From NCBI GenBank assembly GCA_021852055.1, contig JAJZOD010000012.1, positions 3,931 through 67,930 on the forward strand: DNA of 64,000 bases. Direction: 5' to 3'. Below, piece after piece: positions 48,211 to 57,999 of this stretch; within the stretch, counting starts at the first letter, position 1, and every line of letters starts with the position of its first letter. The notes under the pieces are model-generated. The model saw nothing but the letters and a program-made list of their open reading frames with translations, was not told the origin of the DNA and did not search any database. This stretch comes from Microcaldota archaeon. Lineage in GTDB: Archaea; Micrarchaeota; Micrarchaeia; Micrarchaeales; CABMGC01. The position numbers and the translations under genes are program-made.

Positions 48211-48487
48211 TACAGTTATTTATTCGTATCGTACTTTTTAAATCTTATCCCCCAAATAAAAGTTTACGTATTTTATAACATATACGTACTGCGAAATAGT
48301 ACAAGAAGCTGTGCAAAAGTCAATCTATGGAATCGGTTTAGAGATGGGTTCCTGAGTGCCATCCCCCAAATGTCGGGATTTTCTTACTGCCGCAGTTCCT
48401 CTGCATTCTGTTGCGAATTGAGATATTTACTTTCAGGATATGCTGCAGATGCGCATGACTTTATATTTAGGCGCAGTCGTTTATGGC

Positions 48488-49708
48488 ATGGCAGCAGAAA
48501 CTCCGAAAATCAGGGTCACCGGAGACGTGTACAGGAACATGCGCAACCCTTACATGCTTAAGGATTACTATAGGTTCAGGACCATACAGATGATAAAAGA
48601 CAATGAGATTTACGGCTCTTCGCCTCCGGACATATTTGTTGGCAGGATAGGGTGGCCGCAGGTGTACGTAGGGCCGCTTGTGCCGCCGCAGCTTGGAGAC
48701 ACATCAATGCTCGGCACTCCGGAGATGTGGGTAAACAAGACAATACCAGAGATAGTCGAGATGCGCTCGCTGCTCATACGCGGCATGCACCGCACAAGCG
48801 TGAAGAATGCAGACAACGGACGTGTTGAAGAGATGATAAAAGAGATGGCATTGTCTGAGAAGTACAGCAATGTTGATGTAAAGCTAAAGCATGCGCCTAC
48901 CGGAGCCATAAGCTTCAGCGAAAACAGCCAGCCTTTTGGGCCCGGGGCGCCGCTCGAATCGATGAGCATAGAAAACAACAATTCAGACACGCGCCTCGAA
49001 GCTGCATATGAGGATGATGCCATGGGCGCATCTGCAGCAATGCTAGAGCTGTACGAAAAAGGGGTAGAGGTATCAAAGATACAGCGTGCACTTGCAGCCG
49101 GAACTCTGGGAAGAAAGGGCAGGCGCGTGTTCGTGCCTACGAGGTGGAGCATAACTGCAGCTGATGACACAATATCCAAGGCCAAGCTCAAGGCAATCAA
49201 GGAGTACAGCCCTATAGATGCAGTCCGCATATACGAAAACTACTCGCTTGACAACCGCTGGATAATAATGATGGTTCCGGGCTCCTGGGAATACGAGTCT
49301 ATGGAGGCGTGGTATCCTAATACAACGTGGAACATGAACAGCAAGGATATAGACCTGGGTGCATCGTACGAGCCTTTTGACGGCCGGAAGACCTACGCAG
49401 AGATCGGAGGCTGCTATTATGCTGCAAGGCTCGCAGTATCAGAGAGGCTTGAGGCGCTCAAAGGCCAGGCAAAGGTTATTATACTGCGTGAGGTGCACTC
49501 CGGATACATAATGCCCGTAGGCGTATGGAACGTAAGGGAGCATGTGCGCGAGGCGTTAAGGACGCAGCCAAAGGTGTTCTCAAATCTTAATGAAGCTGTG
49601 GCGTATGCTGCAAGCAAACTCGAGATACCAATCCCAGTATGGATGCGCAACGGCAAGCTTCTCAAGCGGCTTTTCTACCAGAAGGTTCTGAGCTCTTACA
49701 GATTTTGA
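48488..49708 (+). CDS. nreA: NreA-like archaeal DNA repair protein
   Basis: IYGSSPPDIFVGRIGWPQVYVGPLVPPQLGDTSMLGTPEMW; ORF track start 48440, ATG 48488 (MAAETPKIRV) plausible. Confidence 0.85.
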   Translation: MAAETPKIRVTGDVYRNMRNPYMLKDYYRFRTIQMIKDNEIYGSSPPDIFVGRIGWPQVYVGPLVPPQLGDTSMLGTPEMWVNKTIPEIVEMRSLLIRGMHRTSVKNADNGRVEEMIKEMALSEKYSNVDVKLKHAPTGAISFSENSQPFGPGAPLESMSIENNNSDTRLEAAYEDDAMGASAAMLELYEKGVEVSKIQRALAAGTLGRKGRRVFVPTRWSITAADDTISKAKLKAIKEYSPIDAVRIYENYSLDNRWIIMMVPGSWEYESMEAWYPNTTWNMNSKDIDLGASYEPFDGRKTYAEIGGCYYAARLAVSERLEALKGQAKVIILREVHSGYIMPVGVWNVREHVREALRTQPKVFSNLNEAVAYAASKLEIPIPVWMRNGKLLKRLFYQKVLSSYRF

Positions 49709-49773
49709 GGTTGCAGGCAAGGCATAACATAGTTTTTTATATCATGTACTGTCCAATTACCTCGGTAGCAGAC

Positions 49774-50613
49774 ATGTCACATCACAGGATCCAGAAAAAC
49801 ACTGCCGGTGACGGCATAACAGCTTCAGCATATGCGGCAGTTGCAACGCATTCCGGTGCGCAGGCAAATGCCCAGCCAAAGCTTAACAGCACTGACATCT
49901 CAGCTGTAAACCTAGAGATAAAGAATGTGCTTGCAGAAGTTCTAAGGTATGGCAATTCGCCAAATAAAGCAAATGTCGATAACATGAGCTCCTTCTTGAT
50001 TTCCAAGCGTGTACGGAAGCTATGGTATGAGGTCTTTAAGCATCGCCCGTTGAGTGATAAGCAGCGGAGAAGCCACGATGCAATAATGGACATATTCAAC
50101 ATATACGGAAGGCACGGGAACATCAATGCCGTTTCTGTCATAAGGTCAGTGCTTGCCATGTATAACCAGGACTTTTATTCAGAGCAGTTCTGCGAATATA
50201 ATGAAAGTTATGTGCATTCAATAAATCATTACATCAAATCTATGCTTCAGAAAGTTGAGCCGGAGCCGCAGCTTATAGTGCCAATAATGTTTGACGGAAT
50301 CCTGCCTGCCTCTTTTGTCCATGGCCTTCTGACCAGGTTAGGCATTCCAACAGAGGTTGCATTTATCGGATATTCAAGGTATGACAATTATGCTGCCTGT
50401 GCGTGCAATTACGAAAGCAAAACAGTCTATGTGCCTCCGCAGTCTGCAGAAAAACTGCGGCGTCATGCCAACAGCAGGGTGCTTGTTGTTGATGACATAA
50501 TAGAAACAGGCGAAACATCAATGGCAGTCATGGCAAGGCTCTACAGCGAATTCGGCATAAGCAACCCCAAAACATTATTCATGAAAGATATGCGCAGCCG
50601 AGATCCTGCATAG
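49774..50613 (+). CDS. Phosphoribosyltransferase-domain protein
   Basis: RVLVVDDIIETGETSMAVMARL (PRPP-binding motif); ATG 49774 preferred over 49639. Confidence 0.8.
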   Translation: MSHHRIQKNTAGDGITASAYAAVATHSGAQANAQPKLNSTDISAVNLEIKNVLAEVLRYGNSPNKANVDNMSSFLISKRVRKLWYEVFKHRPLSDKQRRSHDAIMDIFNIYGRHGNINAVSVIRSVLAMYNQDFYSEQFCEYNESYVHSINHYIKSMLQKVEPEPQLIVPIMFDGILPASFVHGLLTRLGIPTEVAFIGYSRYDNYAACACNYESKTVYVPPQSAEKLRRHANSRVLVVDDIIETGETSMAVMARLYSEFGISNPKTLFMKDMRSRDPA

Positions 50614-50641
50614 GAAAGAAGCTCCGGGAAATCGCACATGC

Positions 50642-51886
50642 CTACTTTACGACTACCTTGTCGGATATCTCAACTATCCTGTCTATGTTGTAGTTTACCG
50701 GGTTCCCGAAGCTTGTGTTTATAACAAAGCGCCCACGCTTCATGTCTATGCCCCCGACCTTTCCTATGAGTGCGCCGAGCTCATTCACTACAAGCTTGTC
50801 CTTCAGCTTCCTCTTCCTGATTACGCGATTGCGCATAAATCCTGCAGCAGAGGAAACGCCAACGCCTATGATTACTGCAAGTGCTGCAAAGTCTACAAAC
50901 TGGCTGAAGTATATCTGCCCGGCTATCCACTCGACAAACGAGAACATAAGGACCCACACTATTATCGACGAGCCTATGTATATGCCGTACCTGAAGTTGC
51001 GGAACAGGTAGCGCCTGCTTTTCGTGTCTATTATCCTGCCTATTAAATAAAGGACCATTGCAACAGGCAGAAGAAGCAGGAAGCCCTCTATGCCGTACGC
51101 TGCAGCTATAGCGTAGTTCACGCTAAGCTCAGAGGTGTAGTTGCCTAGGCCTATGAGGAAGCTGCTTGCTATGAAAACTATTGCAGCTGCGTAGAACACG
51201 AAGCTCATCCTGTCAATGCTGAAGCCGAAGCCGCGGAATGATTCAAGAAATGCATTCTCCAGGCCGAAGCCCTTGACAAGCAGGTATAAGCCTATCAGTG
51301 CAGCAGGGATCTCCCATCCTGCCCCCAATACATAACTTACCGCAAACAGGAGTATGACAAGTGCAGGTATGCCGAATATTATGCGCGCGTAGTGCGGCTC
51401 CTTGAGCTTCTCAAGAACAGTGAAGTAGGTGCTTTCCAAGCCGGCAGCCTGCTTCACTACAACAAGCTTGATGCTGTTTACTTTTACTCTTGCCTCTACA
51501 AGAGGCAGTATGCGGTTGTCTCCTGCACCGTCGGTTACAAACACGCATGAATCGGCCCTGTACCGTTCAAGCGCAAGCTCGAGCTGGCGTATGATCTCCC
51601 GGTCAGCTTCATAGCCTTCGTCCTCGCTGCCTGTTATAGCTGCTACGTTTACTACATAGCCGTCTTTTCTAAGGTCATCATGCAGCTTAACAGCCTGGAA
51701 CATTGCATTAGAGTCCGTATCCTCGGGGTCTGCCAGGGCAAGCTGCGTCGCCCCGTTGAGCACCTGCACACGTCCAAGGAGCGGCCCGCTGATTCTTGTC
51801 TTCCTGTACAGATCGTTGTCTATATCAGCGACAAGCACAAGTACGCGCTCCTCCTCTTTCTTAAGCAATCCCTTCTTATGGGCCAT
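50642..51886 (-). CDS. DUF373-family membrane protein
   Basis: ERVLVLVADIDNDLYRKTRISGPLLGR...LADPEDTDSNAMFQAVKL. Confidence 0.9.
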   Translation of the reverse strand: MAHKKGLLKKEEERVLVLVADIDNDLYRKTRISGPLLGRVQVLNGATQLALADPEDTDSNAMFQAVKLHDDLRKDGYVVNVAAITGSEDEGYEADREIIRQLELALERYRADSCVFVTDGAGDNRILPLVEARVKVNSIKLVVVKQAAGLESTYFTVLEKLKEPHYARIIFGIPALVILLFAVSYVLGAGWEIPAALIGLYLLVKGFGLENAFLESFRGFGFSIDRMSFVFYAAAIVFIASSFLIGLGNYTSELSVNYAIAAAYGIEGFLLLLPVAMVLYLIGRIIDTKSRRYLFRNFRYGIYIGSSIIVWVLMFSFVEWIAGQIYFSQFVDFAALAVIIGVGVSSAAGFMRNRVIRKRKLKDKLVVNELGALIGKVGGIDMKRGRFVINTSFGNPVNYNIDRIVEISDKVVVK

Positions 51887-51955
51887 GCAACCAGCATATA
51901 TATGTGTATAACAAAGCTTAAAAGTATTGTCAGCGATATGGTAAGCTGTCTAAAT

Positions 51956-52080
51956 GCCAGGGTGGCAGAATCTGGTAACGCGCTGGTCTTGAGCTTTCAA
52001 AGCCGCAAGAGCTGATACGGTGATGCAACAGGCGAACCAGTGCCCTTCGGGGCTTTAGGGTTCAAATCCCTACCCTGGCG
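51956..52080 (+). tRNA. tRNA-Ser(UGA) with ~41-nt intron (about 51994-52034)
   Basis: Acceptor GCCAGGG/CCCTGGC, discriminator G, anticodon stem CTGGT/ACCAG, long variable arm TGCCC-TTCG-GGGCT, T arm TAGGG-TTCAAAT-CCCTA. Confidence 0.88.
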
Positions 52081-52626
52081 AATTCTGAATTCGCCTACAA
52101 AGCAGGGTCCGAAAGCATCGAACCAACAAAGCAGAATTTTAGCAAACAAGCGGCAAACGGGTGCGAATTCAACTCCTTTTCGAGCCTCCTCGAAAAGTAT
52201 GCAATGTCTATTCCTCAGTCGCAACTCGAAAAGTTGAGGTCTGTCCTACACCATGTAGACACACGGCGTTTTAAAGGCAAGCGCAAAACGCCCAAATACG
52301 GCTCGATAAACAAAGGCTTTACTGAACTTGAGCTCCAACATTTCCTCAGAAATGTTCCTAATGAAAAGTTCAGGCTTTTGTTCAAATATCAGGCGTATTT
52401 AGGTCTCCGTGTCGGTGAAGTCTCAAGGTTGCACATACGCAACATAGACTTCGACAAGCGAGAACTGACAATAAAGAGCGAAAAATCTGGTGTCTCAGAT
52501 TCCTTAAAGATTCCATCAGGCCTGTTCAACGAAACAGTGGAATATATAACTGACCGCAGCACATTACTTGGCGTGTATATCCCTGATTTTGCAAACAAAA
52601 TCGAGGGTTCCATTAATGCCCATTAA
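52060..52626 (+). pseudogene. Truncated tyrosine recombinase/integrase, frame continuing from the tRNA-Ser 3' half
   Basis: FRLLFKYQAYLGLRVGEVSRLHIRNIDFDKRELTIKSEKSG contains the Arg box; HxxR and Tyr motifs absent. ORF track start at ATG 52204; same frame open upstream to 52024. Confidence 0.75.
52077..52095. repeat. Perfect palindrome at tRNA-Ser/integrase junction
   Basis: GGCGAATTC-T-GAATTCGCC. Confidence 0.9.
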
Positions 52627-53060
52627 AGAAGAGACAATACGAATTGGCTGGAATTGCCTAGATACAGAAAATTGCCATGTTGCAATAAATCCCTTCCTAT
52701 CAGTCCTGAAATGTTTTGCCTTGTTAGGATTACACTGTTAAATTTACCTTCCCATGTAATAATTCCGTTCGGCGTGGTTATTCTCATTCTCATAAAGTAT
52801 ACAGACGCTTGTCCTTCTCCAGCAGCAGTGAATATGGTTGTGACTCCGATTGGTTCTATTCCCAATTGCTTAGGGATTTCTTCACTCACAGAGCATATTC
52901 CACATCCGGTATCTATTAGAACCCTAACTGTAACAGGGTTCGGCACCTGCTTATTCTGCTGCCTTAAATTCGCTTCTAAACTAGCAGATACTAAGAATTG
53001 CACCTCTATAATTGGGCCTTCAGGCAAGATATTTGGAGAAGAAAGCGTAATAGAAGGCAT
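52623..53060 (-). CDS. Retropepsin-like (clan AA) aspartic protease
   Basis: VRVLIDTGCGICSVSEEIPKQLGI...ISGLIGRDLLQHGNF (DTG plus downstream GRD/L motif). Confidence 0.8.
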   Translation of the reverse strand: MPSITLSSPNILPEGPIIEVQFLVSASLEANLRQQNKQVPNPVTVRVLIDTGCGICSVSEEIPKQLGIEPIGVTTIFTAAGEGQASVYFMRMRITTPNGIITWEGKFNSVILTRQNISGLIGRDLLQHGNFLYLGNSSQFVLSLL

Positions 53061-53309
53061 TTATCTCCCTATGGTTACTAATCCTGACCAATAAGTTTGA
53101 GTTTCATCTACTTCGCTGATTTTCTTTACTAAAAATGGGCTGTTGCCGAACTTTTTAGTGCCCATATTTATCGCATCATTTTCTGATTCAAAAACGCCGA
53201 TAATTTCAATATCTTTAATCAGAACATACTTTCCATTAGCCTCTTTTAGTAATCTTTCTTTGTTATTTTTGTAAGTTTCTAGTTCTTTTTCTAATACCAT
53301 ATAAACCAC
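53061..53309 (-). CDS. Small DUF5678-like protein, partner of the aspartic protease
   Basis: LKEANGKYVLIKDIEIIGVFESENDAINMGTKKFGNSPFLVKKI; immediately upstream of the protease on the same strand. Confidence 0.7.
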   Translation of the reverse strand: MVYMVLEKELETYKNNKERLLKEANGKYVLIKDIEIIGVFESENDAINMGTKKFGNSPFLVKKISEVDETQTYWSGLVTIGR

Positions 53310-53598
53310 CAGAATAGAGTCCTGTCTGATAATTTATCTCATCTAAGCTATATAAGTCTTACTATCTCCTCGGGTCAACCTGAAACCTCTGGTTTCACAG
53401 GCGCGGCCTGCAAGGGTCTCCCTAAGCCACAACTGGCAGATTAAGGAACCTTAAAATGCGATTTCTCAAGGAACATCCTGGGCTGAATTACCTTTTTGAG
53501 AAAGCAGAAGGGCATAAGCTTTGCAGCCTCAAATAGTTTTTTAGCTTTGAGCATTCAATGCATGAATGCACAGGTGCGATGCCTGCGGGGCGTGCTTA

Positions 53599-54537
53599 AT
53601 GAGATCAATACTTTCTTTCGGGGACATAAAAAGAGGCGAGTTTCATGCCATGCTTGACAACGCAAAACAGCTCAAGAGCGCCATAAAGTCCGGCAGACAC
53701 CTGCGTATCCTGGAAGGCAGGGTTGTAGGGCTGTTGTTTGAAAAGCCATCAACGCGTACTAGGACTTCTTTCGAGACTGCTGTAATCCGTCTTGGAGGCA
53801 GTCCGATATACATGGCAGAATCGGAGCTGCAGCTCACAAGGGGAGAGTTGGTAAAGGACACAGCGCGCGTACTCGGGGGCTATCTCGATGCAATAGTTGC
53901 GCGTGTGCATACACATGATACAGTTGTGCAGCTTGCAGAGTGGTCCGGCAAGCCGGTCATAAACGGCCTAAGCGATCTTGAGCATCCGACGCAGTTGGTA
54001 TCGGATATGCTTACCATATATGAAATCAAGAAAAGGATAAAAGGCCTTAATATAGTGTATGTCGGCGATGGAGACAATGTTGCCAACAGCCTGCTTCTTG
54101 CGGCTGCAACTGTCGGAGCAAATGCAACCATAGCGTGTCCGAGAGGCTACGAGCCAAATGCAGATATAATGTTAAAGGCCATGAAGATAGCCGATAAGAC
54201 CGGTTCAGTTATCTCTGTAATAAACAATCCTGAAAAAGCGGCAGTCGATGCTGATGTGCTGTACACTGACGTGTGGGTCAGCATGGGCGAAGAATCCGAA
54301 AGGAAAAAGCGGATGAATGCATTCAAAGGCTTCCAGATAAATTCTAAGCTCCTCTCTCTTGCCAAAAAAGATGCCGTAGTCATGCACTGTCTGCCTGCGC
54401 ACCGCGGCCTTGAGATTACCGACGAGGTCATAGAATCCAAACAGTCAATAGTGTGGCAGCAGGCTGAGAACAAGCTCTATGGTGCAGCAGCTGTGCTTGA
54501 TTTTGCCATCAATGGCAAACTGAAAGTGCGTCAATGA
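53599..54537 (+). CDS. argF: Ornithine carbamoyltransferase
   Basis: EKPSTRTRTSFE; HPTQLVSDMLT; VMHCLPAHRGLEITDEVI; ORF track start 53566, ATG 53599 more likely. Confidence 0.95.
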   Translation: MRSILSFGDIKRGEFHAMLDNAKQLKSAIKSGRHLRILEGRVVGLLFEKPSTRTRTSFETAVIRLGGSPIYMAESELQLTRGELVKDTARVLGGYLDAIVARVHTHDTVVQLAEWSGKPVINGLSDLEHPTQLVSDMLTIYEIKKRIKGLNIVYVGDGDNVANSLLLAAATVGANATIACPRGYEPNADIMLKAMKIADKTGSVISVINNPEKAAVDADVLYTDVWVSMGEESERKKRMNAFKGFQINSKLLSLAKKDAVVMHCLPAHRGLEITDEVIESKQSIVWQQAENKLYGAAAVLDFAINGKLKVRQ

Positions 54538-55478
54538 ACATAGTTGTAGCTTTAGGTGGGAACGCCATACTTCAGGAAGGAGAAAAGGGCACATACGCTG
54601 AACAGATGAGGAACATAAGCTCTACTGCAGCGCACCTTGTAAAACTGGTAAAGCACGGAAACAATGTAGTGATAACGCACGGCAATGGGCCGCAGGTCGG
54701 TGATATACTGCTCAGATACGAGCTCTCAAAAAATCAGCTGCCAGTTATGCCTCTTCATGTATGCGGCGGCGAGAGCCAGGGGATGCTTGGTTATATGATA
54801 AGCCAGGCAATGTCTACAGCGTTGGCAAAGGCCGGAGTTAAAAAAGATGTGGCGTGCATACTTACGCGTACTATCGTAGATACGAACGATAATGCATTCA
54901 AGAGACCCTCCAAGCCGATAGGCCCATTCTATACAAAATATAAGGCAAATGCGCTTTCAAAGAAATATGGCTGGTCAATAGTCCAAGAGGGCAAGATGTA
55001 CCGCAGGGTTGTACCCTCTCCAAAGCCAGTTGAGATACTTGAGCTTGACACCATCAAAAACATAATTGCAAACGGCACCGTGCTCGTCTGCACAGGCGGC
55101 GGGGGCGTACCCGTGGTCTGGCGTTCAGGCGTATACACTGGCATAGATGCTGTAATAGACAAAGACCTCTCATCATCGCTGCTCGCAAAGAAACTGGATG
55201 CCGATATGTTCATCATACTGACCGATGTCAAAAACGTCATGCTTGATTACGGGAAAAAAACAGCGCGCAGACTAAGTAGGATAAGTTCAGACGAGTGCTA
55301 TGGTTATCTGTCTAGAAAAAAATTCGAGGAAGGCACAATGGCGCCAAAGATAAGGGCTGCAGCAGATTTTGCAAGCTTTACCGGGAGGCATGCAGTTATA
55401 ACCTCAATTGAAAATGCTGAGAAGGCAGTGTTGGGAAAAGCAGGTACTATAATATATAAACACAACAAGCGCAAGTAA
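54534..55478 (+). CDS. arcC: Carbamate kinase
   Basis: VVALGGNAILQEGEKGTYAEQ; VITHGNGPQVG; GGGGVPVV; overlaps the argF stop by ATGA. Confidence 0.95.
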   Translation: MNIVVALGGNAILQEGEKGTYAEQMRNISSTAAHLVKLVKHGNNVVITHGNGPQVGDILLRYELSKNQLPVMPLHVCGGESQGMLGYMISQAMSTALAKAGVKKDVACILTRTIVDTNDNAFKRPSKPIGPFYTKYKANALSKKYGWSIVQEGKMYRRVVPSPKPVEILELDTIKNIIANGTVLVCTGGGGVPVVWRSGVYTGIDAVIDKDLSSSLLAKKLDADMFIILTDVKNVMLDYGKKTARRLSRISSDECYGYLSRKKFEEGTMAPKIRAAADFASFTGRHAVITSIENAEKAVLGKAGTIIYKHNKRK

Positions 55479-55563
55479 ACAGCAGGCAGATGCGCCTGTA
55501 TACAATCCAACCCCTAAGTATACAGCATATGTTTGGAATGCGATAGCTGTACTATCCTGAAAT

Positions 55564-56331
55564 CTATCCCGCATGCACTTTTTTATTATCTTCTTCGCTT
55601 ATTATGCTGCTTATCTTGTCGGCCGCTATCGTAACCGGATTTATTATGTTGTTTATCTGCAGGTCTGCAAGATGTGATTCAACGTCCTGGCTCTGTGCTA
55701 CTATAGATATCCTTACGGTCTTGGAGAGCTTGCGTATGACCAGCACCACGTAAATCGTCTTGGAGCTGTCTGTAAGGTCTATAACAACGTCCCTGGCTCT
55801 TTCAATAGCGAACTGCCTCATGTCCTTGTCAAGCGTGTAGTCAACAAGGAACACATCATATCCCATTCCAAAAAGTTCATCTGCACGCGTCTTGTTTGCA
55901 GTTAGTATTATAAAGCGTCTGTTCTGTGCCTTGAGTCGCTGCGCAAGAAGCGCATTTGTCGCGCTGTAGCCTATAAGAATTACGTGGTTCTTGAACTTGC
56001 GTTTTTCTATGCCTGAAGCCTTGGAGTACAACCTTTCCATTCTGCTGCTCAAAAAATCACTCGATAGCACTGTAACAGCGCTCAGGAATATACTTAAACC
56101 AGAAATTATTAATATTATGGTGAATATCCTGCCTACATCTGTAACAGGGGTTATGTCACCGTACCCTACTGTGGATATCGTAACTATTGTAAAATACAGC
56201 GCCTGGATAGGCGATGTTATATTAACATTGAAGTTTCCGCTATTGCCCAGTATCAGTGCACCGACAGTTCCGTATGCGACAACACCGGCTATTGCTAAGG
56301 TGTATATGCCTATCTTTGTATTAATGCGCAT
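55564..56331 (-). CDS. Two-TM potassium channel with RCK/TrkA-N domain
   Basis: IVTISTVGYGDITPVTDVGR selectivity filter; HVILIGYSATNALLAQRL Rossmann domain. Confidence 0.9.
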   Translation of the reverse strand: MRINTKIGIYTLAIAGVVAYGTVGALILGNSGNFNVNITSPIQALYFTIVTISTVGYGDITPVTDVGRIFTIILIISGLSIFLSAVTVLSSDFLSSRMERLYSKASGIEKRKFKNHVILIGYSATNALLAQRLKAQNRRFIILTANKTRADELFGMGYDVFLVDYTLDKDMRQFAIERARDVVIDLTDSSKTIYVVLVIRKLSKTVRISIVAQSQDVESHLADLQINNIINPVTIAADKISSIISEEDNKKVHAG

Positions 56332-56687
56332 TCGAATCTCCAGAAAAAACCCAAGACATTATGCATCCGAGGCTGTCAATTGCTACAACGCAATTAAGTC
56401 TAAATTAGCACACAAACTTTAATAATGCTGCGTAGAAATAAGTTATGCTGATGTCTATGAAAGCCGGCACGCTGCAAATGTTTGCGTATGCGCCATTCAT
56501 CAGCGGAGCGGGCCTTCTTCTGTTGCTATAGCCTAAACCCGATTGCCGGGCATCCTGCCTGGCATTTGTCTGGGTCTAGGCTTTACAAGTAAATCGTTTA
56601 CGTTTACGTTGGTGCAATGTAAACTGCTTCTGGAATTTTTATTTTTATGTGACCGTGTACGGTCCTTGTTGCAAAGAGGTTATAAAA

Positions 56688-57883
56688 TGAAAATCAAAAC
56701 TGTAAAACAAAAAATCAAAAACATAAGAATATTCGACACTACATTAAGGGACGGCGAACAGGATTCGCGTGCAATACCGAACGGACATGAAAAGATAAGT
56801 GCTGCACGGGTTATAGATGGCATCGGAGTAGATGTCATAGAAGCCGGGTGCCTTGCTGCAAACTGCTCTCCTGATGAGTTTTCTGCTGTACGTGAAATAG
56901 CGCAGCTTAAGCGCTCCGGAGAACTTCACGCAGAAGTGTGTGCCCTTGCACGCGCTAAAACCGATGATATCGATACAGTCGAACGCGCAGGTGTAAGCTA
57001 TGTGCATATTTATATGGGCACTTCAGACAAGCACATGAGCTCGAAATTCAGGGGCATTACGCGTGCAACTGTAATTGGCAGTTCGGTCACTGCAGTAAGG
57101 CATGCCAAGGCAAAAGGCATGAAGGTGCTGTTCTCAGCAGAAGATGCCACAAGAACTGAAACAGATTTTCTTAAGGAGGTTTACAGGGAAGTTGTCGCAG
57201 CAGGTGCTGACGAGATAAATGTGCCAGACACTCTTGGCGTATGTGAATCAGATAATATGCGGCGCATAATATCCGAGGTAAAATCAGCAATAGGCGTACA
57301 TGTCCCTGTGCATGTACACTGCCATAATGATTACGGCATCGCAACCGCAAACACCATGTCCGCAATACTAGCCGGCGCAGACTGTGCGCAGGTGACGGTA
57401 TGTGGCATTGGAGAGAGATCAGGGAACGCATCGCTCGAACAGATAGTCTCATTACTGCACTTCAATAGCAGGTACGGCGCCTATACTACTAATGTAAACC
57501 CGCAGCTTCTTACAGATGCAGCAAGAAAAATAGCCCGCCTGTTCCATTTTAATCTTAGCGATGATGCCCCGATTGTAGGTAAAAATGCATTCACCCACAA
57601 GGCAGGGGTGCACGAGGATGCAGTGTTCAGAGATCCTGAAAACTACAAGTTTATTAACCCCGGGTACGTTGGGAACGAACGGCGCATCATAATCAGCAAG
57701 ATGTCCAGTGCACGCGCCATAAACGCAATTTTTAATGTGCGGCATATAAACCTGAATCAGACGGAATCTGATGCAGTAATAAGCATGGTGAGAAGCCTAA
57801 ACGGCAGGCAGATAAGCGAAACAGAGCTGGCAGAATTTGCATCGCAGCTGAGGCATTGTGCACGGGCCGAAGACGGGCTTTGA
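56688..57883 (+). CDS. Isopropylmalate/homocitrate/citramalate synthase family (DRE-TIM metallolyase), no C-terminal regulatory domain
   Basis: IFDTTLRDGEQDSRAI; VHVHCHNDYGIATANTMSAILAGA; THKAGVHEDAV; ATG 56688 preferred over 56543. Confidence 0.85.
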
Positions 57884-57999
57884 AAAAGGTAAACACAAGA
57901 TTCATGGCAAAGGCCTAACAATACTGTTCCATATGGTACTGCTCTGCACGCATCTGACAGTGCTGCAGCAGTACTTGTCGGATTAGTATCAATCCATAG

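Noticed and set aside
48361-48440. 5' extension of the NreA-like ORF (MLQMRMTLYLGAVVYG)
   Set aside because: Weak upstream residues; conserved sequence begins around MAAETPKIRVTG, so the later start is preferred.
51997-52237. Short ORFs on both strands across tRNA-Ser and its downstream region
   Set aside because: Explained by the tRNA and the integrase-relic frame; no recognisable product.
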